From assembly GCA_012517475.1 (NCBI GenBank), contig JAAYUV010000036.1:1-34825 (forward strand): 34,825 bases of DNA, given 5' to 3'. Under the pieces are notes generated by a model. It saw nothing but the letters and a program-made list of their open reading frames with translations, had not been told where the DNA came from and ran no database searches. Below are positions 13,625-21,718 of this stretch, piece by piece. Position 1 is the stretch's first letter, and each line of letters begins with the position of its first letter. Both the position numbers and the translations under genes were made by a program. The DNA is from Peptococcaceae bacterium (lineage in GTDB: Bacteria > Bacillota > Desulfitobacteriia > Desulfitobacteriales > Syntrophobotulaceae).

Positions 13625-14386
13625 CTATTTTTTACTCCTGAAAAATGCATAGGTCATGGGTTCCCCATTTCCTAATACTTCTGCAGCTGTTACTTTCCCT
13701 AAGAAAAGCGTATGGGTTCCGGTATCCATCGAATTTACCACTTCCGCTTCCAGGGTAGCCAAGACCTCGTCCGGAAGCATTACGCCGGACGTACCCCGAT
13801 GGGCCTTGATTCCATCAAATTTATCGACTTCTCTGCCGGATCGGTAACCGAAATTTCCGGCAAGAGCACGCCCGTTTTGATCAAGGATTGATACCCCGAA
13901 TTTACCGCTCTTGGAGATCAGTTCATGGGTATAGTTATTTTTGTTAATGCCGATAGCTACCTGAACCGGATCAGCTGTAATTTGGAAGCAGGTATTTGCA
14001 GTCTGGCCGTTGTCTTTGCCCTCAAAACTGGCAGTGATAATAAACAAACCGTAAGAGAGGGAACGTATGGCCTTTTTGATCGCTTCCTCCGGAGAAAGCT
14101 TTTCCGGTGGGATATTTTCTGCCGCTTGCACCGGTTTGCTTTCTGAAATCCTCTCAAAATTGCTTGCATCTACTCCGCAAACAAGACATGTTTCAGGCGG
14201 ATTTTCCCCTTTATGAATATAACCGCAAACAGTGCAGCGCCAGGTAGGAGCTTCATTTTTCTCGCTTCCTTCCTGAGACTCATTAATTTGGACAAAGTTG
14301 CTTGAATCCACCCCGCAAACAGGACAAACTTCGGGGGGCTGGTCTCCATCATGAATATAGCCACAAACTTCACAACGCCATTTCAT
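13625..14386 (-). CDS. Flavin reductase-type protein with two N-terminal rubredoxin domains (Hrb-like)
   Basis: The 253-residue fusion starts with two rubrerythrin-style rubredoxin knuckles. Their Cys pairs are 5/8 and 21/24 ('CEVCGYIHDG', 'CPVCG'), then 51/54 and 67/70 ('CTVCGYIHKG', 'CLVCG'). A linker runs from about 80 to 100. An FMN-binding flavin reductase domain (about 100-250, 'LSYGLFIITASFEGKDNGQT') ends at 'GEPMTYAFFRSKK'. High-molecular-weight rubredoxins of acetogens combine the same modules and pass electrons from NAD(P)H to oxygen-reducing flavodiiron proteins. The domain order and the tandem duplication are notable here. A GGAGG ribosome site precedes the ATG. It follows cca by about 20 bases. 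The cytoplasmic electron-shuttle role is inferred from the family. Confidence 0.88.
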   Translation of the reverse strand: MKWRCEVCGYIHDGDQPPEVCPVCGVDSSNFVQINESQEGSEKNEAPTWRCTVCGYIHKGENPPETCLVCGVDASNFERISESKPVQAAENIPPEKLSPEEAIKKAIRSLSYGLFIITASFEGKDNGQTANTCFQITADPVQVAIGINKNNYTHELISKSGKFGVSILDQNGRALAGNFGYRSGREVDKFDGIKAHRGTSGVMLPDEVLATLEAEVVNSMDTGTHTLFLGKVTAAEVLGNGEPMTYAFFRSKK

Positions 14387-14407
14387 TCGTGATTCTCCTC
14401 CCTTTAT

Positions 14408-15994
14408 TTATAATCTTTTATTGAATTCGGCATAGGCTTTTCGAAGAAATACGGGGGATAACTCGGTAACCATTTCCAACATCAGTTTGGACCTGACAAA
14501 ATCTATAAATCTTCCGAGACTCTGACCTGAAAGTCCCTGGCCGGAAGCAAATTCCAGGCAAGGCTTCCATTCAATATTGGGAAGGTTTTCTTTCTGCCAC
14601 AAAGCGATGGTTATCAGTTCTTTGAGGATTCTTTCAAAGATTTTATTCTGATCTTCATTATGAACCTTACCTGCCTCATAGTCCGCCTTCCAAAGCACTA
14701 CAAAATCATGGATATTCTGTAATTCAAAATCCCTGCCATCCCAGCAAATATTCCAAACCAGCTCTGCAGCCCGGTCCCTGAATGATTTTCTGGACTGCTC
14801 GCCCCTGAATTCCGGCATAAATACCAGGGTTGCCTGCATATGATTCTCCACAAGTTTGAGCAGGCTTCTTTCTCTCTTTTGACCGCCACCGTCAAAAAAC
14901 ATCGTAAAGGTATACCTTTTTAAAATGTCTTCAAGAATTCTGGCACTGGCTTTTTCGTGATTCAAGAAATGCCTCTTGCCATTTTCGACAGGAGTAATTC
15001 CCCTGTTACCCTTCTCATCAATAAGAACTCTTTTAAACTGAACAATATCCGGAAATTGATCCAGTCTCGCTCCAAGAATTTTGATATTCTTGCCTACCAA
15101 AGGCTTAAGCTTGTATTCCAGTTCCCGTTTCCCTCTGGTCCCGATAATCTGGTAATCCTCAATCCGGTACTTTTGATTTTCCAAAACCAATTTTCCCGCC
15201 AAATAACATTCCCTGCTGGCAACCTCCCATTTTCCAACATCATGGAACAAACCGGCAAGTCTGATGAAGAGTTCCCGCGGGGTATTTCGAAACACAGCCA
15301 AAGTATGCTCCCAGACATCCAGGGAATGATACTGGTTTTGCACAATTCCTTTAAGTCTGGCCAGTTCCGGAACAAATACATCCCAGTAGCCAATCTCTTC
15401 CAGCATCCGGACGGCTTTCTCCGCCTCTTCCAGCACCAGTATCTGAGCAATCTCAGCAGTGACTCTTTCCTTGGAAACCCCTGCCAGCAAGGCTACCTCG
15501 TCTTTGGCCTCATCCCAGGTTTCTGTTTCAATGTCCATATTCAATTTAACGGCAAATTTGACCATCCGTAAAATACGAACAGGATCTTCCCTAAACCGGT
15601 TTAATGCATTTCCACAGGTTTTTAAGCGTCTTTCCACTAAATCTTTGCTCCCATTCCAGGGGTCATAAAGCTCTTCCGTATAAGGATTCATGTAGATGGC
15701 ATTCATGGTAAAATCCCGCTGGGAAGCATCTCTACCTAAATCATCTGTGGAGACAATATCGATTCGATTTCCGTCTTCGAAAAGACTGAACGTTTTGAAG
15801 CGCATCCCGATTTGCTGGGGCTTAAAACCATTTTCCCGCAAAATATAATCAATATATTCGGGCTTCATATACGTAACCAGGTCAATATCCCTGGAATCCA
15901 TACCAAGAAGCTTGTCCCTGACCGCTCCGCCCACTATCCAGACAGGAGCATATTTGGCTATGGTATCGATTACTTTTTGCTGAAAATCGTTCAT
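14408..15994 (-). CDS. cca: CCA tRNA nucleotidyltransferase with HD domain (class II)
   Basis: This enzyme adds or repairs the 3'-CCA of tRNAs. The N-terminus has 'IVGGAVRDKLLG' (20-31) and the metal-binding 'RDIDLV' (35-40). 'RDFTMNAIYM' (93-102) and the nucleotide-selecting 'FREDPVRILRMVKFA' (134-148) follow. An HD domain comes next: 'LFHDVGKW' at 249-256 and its second half 'FLNHEKASARIL' at 343-354. The roughly 85 residues between the two halves are far longer than the usual ~20, so the HD domain carries an insertion. At 528 residues the protein is longer than typical (~400-450). GGAG precedes the ATG. The D-2-hydroxyacid dehydrogenase gene lies 35 bases upstream in the same direction. 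Confidence 0.93.
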   Translation of the reverse strand: MNDFQQKVIDTIAKYAPVWIVGGAVRDKLLGMDSRDIDLVTYMKPEYIDYILRENGFKPQQIGMRFKTFSLFEDGNRIDIVSTDDLGRDASQRDFTMNAIYMNPYTEELYDPWNGSKDLVERRLKTCGNALNRFREDPVRILRMVKFAVKLNMDIETETWDEAKDEVALLAGVSKERVTAEIAQILVLEEAEKAVRMLEEIGYWDVFVPELARLKGIVQNQYHSLDVWEHTLAVFRNTPRELFIRLAGLFHDVGKWEVASRECYLAGKLVLENQKYRIEDYQIIGTRGKRELEYKLKPLVGKNIKILGARLDQFPDIVQFKRVLIDEKGNRGITPVENGKRHFLNHEKASARILEDILKRYTFTMFFDGGGQKRERSLLKLVENHMQATLVFMPEFRGEQSRKSFRDRAAELVWNICWDGRDFELQNIHDFVVLWKADYEAGKVHNEDQNKIFERILKELITIALWQKENLPNIEWKPCLEFASGQGLSGQSLGRFIDFVRSKLMLEMVTELSPVFLRKAYAEFNKRL

Positions 15995-16029
15995 GCTTTC
16001 TCCTTTTTGTTTGGTAACAGCTTAAGCTT

Positions 16030-16968
16030 CTAATATCCCGCCACTAAATCAATGATATTCATCATTTTATCCTGATCAGGATATTTTGAAAAATTCTCGG
16101 TAAAAACGTTCCACATCCGTTCAGATGCCTGGATCGTCCTCCCCCCTATATGAGGGGTAATAAAAACATTATCCAAACTCCAGAAAGGACTGTCTTCGGG
16201 AAGCGGCTCCCGAACAAAGACATCCAAAGCTGCAGCAGCTATTTTCCGTTCCTGAAGGGCTTTCAGAAGCGCCTCCTCGTCAGCAACAGGTCCTCTTGCC
16301 GCATTAACCAGGAGTGCACCGTCTTTCATGCTATTGATAAAAGAGGCGTTAATAAAGGTTTTCGTGCCCGGGGTCAGAGGCAATACCACAACCACAATAT
16401 CACTGACGGATAAAACCTCGGACATCCCATCCGGAGAAACAACCTTGGAAAAAGCTTCATCTTGGGTTCCTCTACGGGATATCCCAAGAACCTTCATCCC
16501 AAAGGCAGAACATCTTTCGGCAATCTCTTTCCCGATTGTCCCAGCCCCTACGATACAAACAGTTTTTCCATACATTTCATCTACTTGAGGCTTGGCACTA
16601 AAAACTTTATCTTTCTGTTGTTGAACAAAAGTAAGTCCATTTCTTAGAAGCATGAGCATGCTCCAAATAACGTGTTCAGCCATCTGAATCTTATGAGCCC
16701 CTCTTACATTAGTCAAAACAATACCTTTTTCGGCGAGACCCGCTAAGGGAAGCATATCCACACCCGCGCTGAGCGTCTGAACCCATTTCAGATTGGGGAA
16801 CAAATCCAAGGTCTCTTTTTTTAGATCCCACCCATAGGTTAGAAGGATTTCTGCCTGTTCATCCTTCTCCGAAAAATCTTTAACCTGTTGGATTTCTGCT
16901 TGCGGCTGGGCAGCAAGCAGGGCTTTCAAACGGTCCTCTCCAATTTTTATACTGCTTAAGACTTTCAT
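16030..16968 (-). CDS. D-2-hydroxyacid dehydrogenase, NAD(P)-dependent
   Basis: The 312-residue cytoplasmic oxidoreductase converts a 2-keto acid and its D-2-hydroxy acid. The Rossmann motif 'GAGTIG' is at 141-146. The catalytic triad is in place: Arg225 ('NAARGPV'), Glu254 ('VREPLPEDSPFW') and His273 ('ITPHIGG'). The short form and 'LSAGVDMLPL' (67-76) resemble the glyoxylate/hydroxypyruvate reductase-like subgroup. The substrate cannot be fixed, though hydroxypyruvate or glyoxylate would connect it to the glycerate operon at 30653-34266. It has a GGGGGA ribosome site and sits between an M29 peptidase and cca in one leftward run. Confidence 0.9.
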   Translation of the reverse strand: MKVLSSIKIGEDRLKALLAAQPQAEIQQVKDFSEKDEQAEILLTYGWDLKKETLDLFPNLKWVQTLSAGVDMLPLAGLAEKGIVLTNVRGAHKIQMAEHVIWSMLMLLRNGLTFVQQQKDKVFSAKPQVDEMYGKTVCIVGAGTIGKEIAERCSAFGMKVLGISRRGTQDEAFSKVVSPDGMSEVLSVSDIVVVVLPLTPGTKTFINASFINSMKDGALLVNAARGPVADEEALLKALQERKIAAAALDVFVREPLPEDSPFWSLDNVFITPHIGGRTIQASERMWNVFTENFSKYPDQDKMMNIIDLVAGY

Positions 16969-17058
16969 TCTTTTTCCCCCTACTTCTTTATCATTTTCTC
17001 TTTGTTTCCGCTGCTACTCTTACATTGATATTTGAATATTATTCTTCTGTTTTATTCC

Positions 17059-18174
17059 CTATTTAAGATTCTCGGGATTTAAAACCGTCAATTCCCCCGG
17101 AACAAACCTGCCGTCTTTTCTTATTAATTTTCCGTCAAAATAGATCTCCCCACCGCCATATTCCGGTCTTTGGATACAAACCAGATCCCAGTGCACCGCG
17201 GAACGGTTTCCGTTGTCACATTCATCATAAGCCGATCCAGGTGTAAAGTGGAAGCTTCCGTCTATCTTTTCATCAAACAGGGTATCTTTCATCGGTTTTT
17301 GAATAAAGGGATTAAAACCAAAGGAAAACTCTCCGATAAATCTCGCTCCTTCGTCGGTATCAAAGATCTTATTGATTTTTTCCGTGTTATTGGCAGTCGC
17401 TTTTATGATTTTGCCATTTTCAAATTCCAAACAAATGTTTTCATAGGTATATCCCTGGTAAACAGCCGGGGTATTATAGGTAATCTTGCCGTTTACAGAA
17501 TCCTTGACCGGGGCGGTAAATAACTCCCCATCCGGAATGTTCATCTTACCGTCACATTTAATGGCCGGCATTCCTTTTATTGAAAACTCAAGTTCTGTTC
17601 CGGGACCTGTGATCCGTACAATATTTGTCTTTTCCATTGCATCTTGTAAGGGATTCATCGCTTGGGACATTTTCGAATAATCCAAATTGCATACTTGGAA
17701 ATAGAAATCTTCAAAACCCTCCAGGCTCATCTCAGCCAATTGAGCCATAGACGAATTGGGATAACGCAGGACACACCAGCGGGTATGTTTAACCCGCTGT
17801 TCAGAATGAACGGGTTTAGAATAATGCGTCATATATATCCGCATATTTTCACTGGGGACATCCGCCAGCTCATTGATATTCTCTCCCGCTCTTATCCCCA
17901 CATAGGCCTGCATTTCTTTCATACGGGCAACATCCCAGGACGCCATAGCCTGAGCTTGTTCCACGGACAAACCTTTTAATATTTCCCTTTGTAGGGTATG
18001 ATTTGTAATAGACACAAAAGGCTGAGCCCCTGCCTGATAAGTCTCCCTGACCAAGGCGCGGGCCAAAGGGACTTCCAGTCCCGCTACTTCGATCAGGATC
18101 TTCTCGCCTTGCTTCATCTCTACAGAATAATGGATAATGTTACGGGCCAGACGGTCAATGCGTTCATCATTCAT
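17059..18174 (-). CDS. Aminopeptidase, M29 family (AmpS/PepS type)
   Basis: The 371-residue metallopeptidase removes N-terminal residues from peptides in the cytoplasm. M29 features include 'TRWCVLRYPNSSMAQLAEMS' (131-150), 'NIPDGELFTAPVKDSVNG' (212-229) and the C-terminal 'FHFTPGSAYDECDNGNRSAV' (309 onward) with 'HWDLV' (328-332). By family alignment the metal ligands should be E217, E282, H309, H328 and D330, with Tyr316 catalytic; all are present. Length is the family norm (370-415). Upstream it is divergent from the rluA-type gene; downstream a 90-base gap leads to the hydroxyacid dehydrogenase. It appears intact. Confidence 0.92.
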   Translation of the reverse strand: MNDERIDRLARNIIHYSVEMKQGEKILIEVAGLEVPLARALVRETYQAGAQPFVSITNHTLQREILKGLSVEQAQAMASWDVARMKEMQAYVGIRAGENINELADVPSENMRIYMTHYSKPVHSEQRVKHTRWCVLRYPNSSMAQLAEMSLEGFEDFYFQVCNLDYSKMSQAMNPLQDAMEKTNIVRITGPGTELEFSIKGMPAIKCDGKMNIPDGELFTAPVKDSVNGKITYNTPAVYQGYTYENICLEFENGKIIKATANNTEKINKIFDTDEGARFIGEFSFGFNPFIQKPMKDTLFDEKIDGSFHFTPGSAYDECDNGNRSAVHWDLVCIQRPEYGGGEIYFDGKLIRKDGRFVPGELTVLNPENLK

Positions 18175-18299
18175 CGTATCAAACCTCTTTCAGGAAACAT
18201 TTTTATACAAAAGAACATTTATTTTAATTCTTTCTAAACTATATTTTTTCCTTTATTCACCCAAAAAATTTATGAATTAGAAAAAAAATGGAGACGGCT

Positions 18300-19187
18300 A
18301 TGTTTTCCGACACAATTTTTACCTATGTACTCAAAAAAGAAGACGAGGGAAAAAAATTAGAAGAAATTCTTTACAGACATTTTCATTTTTCCAGAAAGCT
18401 TATTCAGAAAATAAAGATCGGGGAAAACGCCTGGCTTGACGGGGAATTCGTATTCCTCAATACCAGAGGCAAAGCGGGACAAACGTTAACAGTCAATATT
18501 ATGGGGGAAGAACTATCTACTATTGAAGGAGAAAACAATCCAATCCACATTCTATATGAAGACGACCTTTTTTTAGCCGTCAATAAACCGCCGGGACAGA
18601 CTGTCCACCCGAATTCCAGATATCCATTCGGAACACTGGCCAATTCCGTGGTTGGCTATTGGGAAAGCAAAAACGAGTCCCGTCCCTTCCGTCCCATATC
18701 CAGAATTGACCGGAACACTTCAGGTATTGTGCTTATTGCTAAAACCCGATTTGCCCACCAGCAGCTTGCCTGGCAAGCGGGGAAAAATCTATTGGGGAAA
18801 AGATATTTGGGCATCGTTGAAGGACAATTCTTTCCGGATCAGGGGGAGTTTTCTTCACCCATTGCACTGCAGGCAGGGAGTAAAATCATCCGGGAAATAA
18901 GCCCTAAAGGACAGCCTGCCAAGACGTTATTCAAGGTTCTGCAACGATTTAACGATTATTCATTTATGGAGTTTACTTTGCTTACGGGCAGGACGCATCA
19001 GATCCGCGTTCACTGCCAAGGGTCCGGCCACCCTCTTCTCGGAGATGATCTTTATGGTGGAAACATGTCATATATTCAACGCCAGGCACTTCACTGCGCC
19101 TCCTATTCGTTTACACACCCCTTGAAGCAGGTTAGGATCCATATTGAAGCCCCTTTGCCTGATGATCTGCGTATGCTGGTTCATTAA
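18300..19187 (+). CDS. RluA-family pseudouridine synthase
   Basis: The ~295-residue protein converts uridines in rRNA or tRNA to pseudouridine. It has an S4-like N-terminal region ('FSRKLIQKIKIGENAWLDGE'). The catalytic motif 'SRIDRNTSGIVLIAKT' carries the nucleophilic Asp at residue 137. 'LLTGRTHQIRVHCQGSGHPL' (R-T-H-Q-I-R-V-H) and the terminal 'PLPDDL' are also RluA features. The usual H-R-L-D is S-R-I-D here. I prefer ATG 18300, because GGAG at 18290-18293 is its ribosome site and overlaps the ATG at 18288. The target base cannot be named. The gene ends 17 bases before the duplicated target site of the IS element. Confidence 0.92.
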   Translation: MFSDTIFTYVLKKEDEGKKLEEILYRHFHFSRKLIQKIKIGENAWLDGEFVFLNTRGKAGQTLTVNIMGEELSTIEGENNPIHILYEDDLFLAVNKPPGQTVHPNSRYPFGTLANSVVGYWESKNESRPFRPISRIDRNTSGIVLIAKTRFAHQQLAWQAGKNLLGKRYLGIVEGQFFPDQGEFSSPIALQAGSKIIREISPKGQPAKTLFKVLQRFNDYSFMEFTLLTGRTHQIRVHCQGSGHPLLGDDLYGGNMSYIQRQALHCASYSFTHPLKQVRIHIEAPLPDDLRMLVH

Positions 19188-19215
19188 TGGCGATATTTGT
19201 TTATTTCTAAAATAG

Positions 19216-19243
19216 AAAATGCTGCAACGTTGAGCAGCATTTT
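19216..19243. terminator. Terminator after rluA-type gene (left copy)
   Basis: The perfect AAAATGCTGC/GCAGCATTTT stem has an 8-base loop, with A and T tracts on both sides. It is bidirectional. An identical copy lies at 21082-21109 after the intact hemerythrin gene. Confidence 0.85.
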
Positions 19244-19278
19244 TCACACATTACATTAACAATGAGAGATAACAAAGC

Positions 19279-19426
19279 CTATTCTTTAGCAGTAATCAAC
19301 TTATCATTCTTAAGGATATGTTCAAGAATCCAGTTAAAGACAAAGACAAGGATTTCCCGGATATAATTTTCCTGATCCACATCAATATCTTTTAATTCCA
19401 CTTCTTCAATTTTGTTAATAAAATCA
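19279..19426 (-). pseudogene. Duplicated 3' fragment of the hemerythrin gene
   Basis: The last ~48 codons of hemerythrin ('FINKIEEVELKDIDVDQENY' to the stop) are present here as part of the left direct repeat. They are cut off by the left end of the insertion sequence. The intact gene is at 21145-21540. The fragment has no start of its own. Confidence 0.9.
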
Positions 19427-19556
19427 CCTGACTTGACCGCCTGAATCGAAAAATCGGTTGATGAATCCTGAAAAGCCTTGAAAAATGGGCATTCTTCTTT
19501 CTAAAACAGGCAAAAATGTGGTCACTAACAGTCTGCAAAAAAGCTGACTTTTCGTA

Positions 19557-19562
19557 TATAAT
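19557..19562 (+). promoter_or_regulatory. -10 element of the transposase, giving a near-leaderless mRNA
   Basis: TATAAT at 19557-19562 is only six bases before the ATG at 19569. Transcription would start at or next to the start codon. No ribosome site is visible. A weak -35 (CTGCAA near 19533) lies about 18 bp upstream. Confidence 0.5.
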
Positions 19563-19568
19563 CGGTAC

Positions 19569-21038
19569 ATGACCAGTTTTATCAGGAAAGTAAAAACGAA
19601 AAGCGGAGCGACAGCTGTTCAAATTGAACATAAACACGGGCGACAACGCATCGGTATTACGCACATCGGTTCGGCGCATAACGAAACCGAACTCAAGGCC
19701 CTTCTTGCGATCGCTCACGAAAAAATGCATGAAGGGCAAATTAGCTTTGCCTTTGAGCAGGAAGCCGATCCTGACATATGCCTTGAGAAATCGTATTCCA
19801 GCCTTTTATGGGATGCACTGGAGAGCGTCTACAAGGGACTCGGCTTTGAAGATGTAAACGATCCTATTTTTAAACAGCTCGTTTTGGCACGGATCATTGA
19901 GCCGGTATCTAAACTTGACACGATACGCGTCCTTGAAGGATTGGGCTTGGATGCACCGTCCAATACATCCATCCATCGTTGCCTTCGGAGAATTGTGGAG
20001 AGGGGATACAGGGATACCGTCAGCAGCGCATGTTTCAGGCATACAAGGTTGTGCGCGTTGACGCTTGTCCTCTACGATGTGACTACGCTGTATTTCGAAG
20101 TACCGATGGACGATGAATACCGTAAGAGCGGCCTTTCAAAGGAGCGCAGACTGGAACCTCAGATTACGATAGGCTTGCTGGTTGACAGCAGCGGCTTTCC
20201 CTTGGAGATCCAAAGCTTTGAAGGGAACCGGGCGGAAGTCAAGACCATCCTGCCGGTCCTCTCCGGGTTTAGGGAGCGTCATAAATTGGTCAATATCACC
20301 GTCACCGCCGATGCCGCCATGCTCTCAGCAGGGAATATCTCGGAACTCGAACAGCTTGGATATCATTACATCATCGGTTCCAGACTTGCTAAAACGCCCT
20401 ACGAGATTGAAGAATACTTGGCCGAAGAAGGCGCACAGATGAAAGACGGACAAATCTTTGACTCAAGTATGACTGTAACAATAGGCGGGAAAAGGGGAAA
20501 GCGGCGCGTAATCTACCAATATCGAAAAAAGCGAGCGGCCTTGGACCTTTTAAACATTGAAAAGACCCTGGCAAAGGCGCAGAAGATTGTGGAGAAAAAA
20601 GCGGATATCAAGCGGAACCGTTTCCTGAAGATCAACGGAGCTAAACGCGAAATCAATGAAGCGCTCGTTAATGAAGCGCGCCGCAAAGCCGGTATTAAGG
20701 GTTATGTTACGGATTTGGATATCCCGGCACAGCAGGTGATTGATGCGTATCACAAGTTATTTCAAGTGGAGAAATCGTTTCGTATGTCTAAATCCGACTT
20801 GAAGGCCAGACCGATTTTTCATCATAAGCGAGATTCCATTGAGGCTCATGTGACGATTGTGTTTACCGCGCTCGCCGTCGCACGGCATATTGAAGATGCA
20901 ACCGGTATGAGCATCAATAAATTCATCAAACTGCTAAAACCTATTCGTGCCGGTATCATTTCAATCAATGGTACTTCATATCCCGTAAAGCCAAAAATCC
21001 CAGACCATATTCAAACGCTTCTCTCGTCTTTAAAGTGA
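19569..21038 (+). CDS. IS1634-family (IS4-type DDE) transposase
   Basis: The 489-residue transposase has a catalytic RNase H-like DDE fold. The first Asp is D170 ('LVLYDVTTLYFE') and the second is D248 ('VTADAAML'). A beta-strand insertion follows. The Glu lies in 'YHKLFQVEKSFRMSKSDLKA' (E401), the Y-x2-...-E-K signature of IS4-type enzymes. The C-terminal 'HHKRDSIEAHVTIVFTALAV' is also typical of the IS1634 group. The frame is intact, so the element may still be active. The start ATG is almost at the predicted transcription start, which would keep expression low. Base composition differs modestly from the neighbours. Confidence 0.93.
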   Translation: MTSFIRKVKTKSGATAVQIEHKHGRQRIGITHIGSAHNETELKALLAIAHEKMHEGQISFAFEQEADPDICLEKSYSSLLWDALESVYKGLGFEDVNDPIFKQLVLARIIEPVSKLDTIRVLEGLGLDAPSNTSIHRCLRRIVERGYRDTVSSACFRHTRLCALTLVLYDVTTLYFEVPMDDEYRKSGLSKERRLEPQITIGLLVDSSGFPLEIQSFEGNRAEVKTILPVLSGFRERHKLVNITVTADAAMLSAGNISELEQLGYHYIIGSRLAKTPYEIEEYLAEEGAQMKDGQIFDSSMTVTIGGKRGKRRVIYQYRKKRAALDLLNIEKTLAKAQKIVEKKADIKRNRFLKINGAKREINEALVNEARRKAGIKGYVTDLDIPAQQVIDAYHKLFQVEKSFRMSKSDLKARPIFHHKRDSIEAHVTIVFTALAVARHIEDATGMSINKFIKLLKPIRAGIISINGTSYPVKPKIPDHIQTLLSSLK

Positions 21039-21070
21039 TCTGATGTGGTCACTAATTCGGTCAAGTCGGG

Positions 21071-21292
21071 TTCTAAAATAGAAAATGCTGCAACGTTGAG
21101 CAGCATTTTTCACACATTACATTAACAATGAGAGACAACAAAGCCTATTCTTTAGCAGTAATCAACTTATCATTCTTAAGGATATGTTCAAGAATCCAGT
21201 TAAAGACAAAGACAAGGATTTCCCTGATATAATTTTCCTGATCCACATCAATATCTTTTAATTCCACTTCTTCAATTTTGTTAATAAAATCA
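21071..21292. repeat. 222-bp direct repeat, right copy (target duplication)
   Basis: This is the right copy of the sequence at 19205-19426. Here it is joined to the rest of the hemerythrin gene, so this side keeps the complete gene and its terminator (21082-21109). Confidence 0.95.
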
Positions 21293-21540
21293 TCGTGTTC
21301 AACCTTATGGCTAAAGAATTTTGGATATCTATTCTGCAGCATGTATTCTTCTTCAGTCTGAAAGTGGTATTTCGTATATTGCTTTAGATCTTGAAGGATC
21401 GTCACTATTTTATCATACTTGTCCACCAATACTTTATCCTCTAATAAAGCATAAATCGAATTCCCAATTTGAAATAAATGCTTATGCTGTTCATCAATCA
21501 ACTCGACACCAATGGCATAATCGTCTTTCCATATTAACAA
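21145..21540 (-). CDS. Bacteriohemerythrin
   Basis: The 131-residue four-helix diiron protein binds oxygen, for sensing, storage or detoxification. The ligand pattern is complete: His19 ('DEQHKHLF'), His59 and Glu63 ('YHFQTEEEYM'), His78 and His82 ('HKVEHDDF'), His119 and Asp124 ('WILEHILKND'). It is a stand-alone domain of normal length. The start is TTG (21538-21540), read as Met. The IS element entered the coding sequence near codon 83, but the long target duplication left this full copy. Its 3' end faces the rluA-type gene across the element. Confidence 0.93.
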   Translation of the reverse strand: MLIWKDDYAIGVELIDEQHKHLFQIGNSIYALLEDKVLVDKYDKIVTILQDLKQYTKYHFQTEEEYMLQNRYPKFFSHKVEHDDFINKIEEVELKDIDVDQENYIREILVFVFNWILEHILKNDKLITAKE

Positions 21541-21658
21541 CTCTCTTCAACTCCACTGTTTATTTTTTTCCAGGATATTCATGAATCTGTACGTTTTATG
21601 ATTCGCTAACCGGAGATAAATTCCTGCATAATCCAGTCACTTTTAACTTCAGGACAGA

Positions 21659-21696
21659 AAAAGATATCCCGCTGCCCTTGAAAGCGGAATATCTTT
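21659..21696. terminator. Terminator after the reverse rubrerythrin gene
   Basis: An AAAAGATAT(C)CCGCT stem pairs with AGCGG(A)ATATCTTTT, with one mismatch and an ~8-base loop. On the reverse strand it ends in T-rich sequence. Confidence 0.8.
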
Positions 21697-21718
21697 TTTC
21701 AATCATTTGATCTCTTTT

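Larger units (their letters stand above)
19205..19426. repeat. 222-bp direct repeat, left copy (target duplication)
   Basis: This stretch is repeated at 21071-21292 with two substitutions (T/C in the GAGAGAYAAC segment and G/T in TTTCCCKGATATA). The sequences diverge immediately outside both copies, where the IS starts and stops. It contains the rluA/hemerythrin terminator and the last ~48 codons of hemerythrin. Confidence 0.95.
19427..21070 (+). mobile_element. IS1634-type insertion sequence, 1644 bp
   Basis: The element is bounded by terminal inverted repeats, CCTGACTTGACCG at 19427-19439 and, at 21058-21070, the complement of CCCGACTTGACCG (12 of 13 match). It is flanked by a 222-bp direct duplication of target sequence. 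It holds a single transposase gene. GTGGTCACTA occurs once near each end (19518-19527 and 21045-21054) as a further subterminal repeat. The IS1634 group (IS4-type DDE elements) is known for long, variable target duplications, which fits. The near identity of the two target copies indicates a recent insertion. Confidence 0.92.

Noticed and set aside
14957-15571. 204-residue forward frame antisense to cca
   Set aside because: Shadow frame opposite a well-conserved gene.
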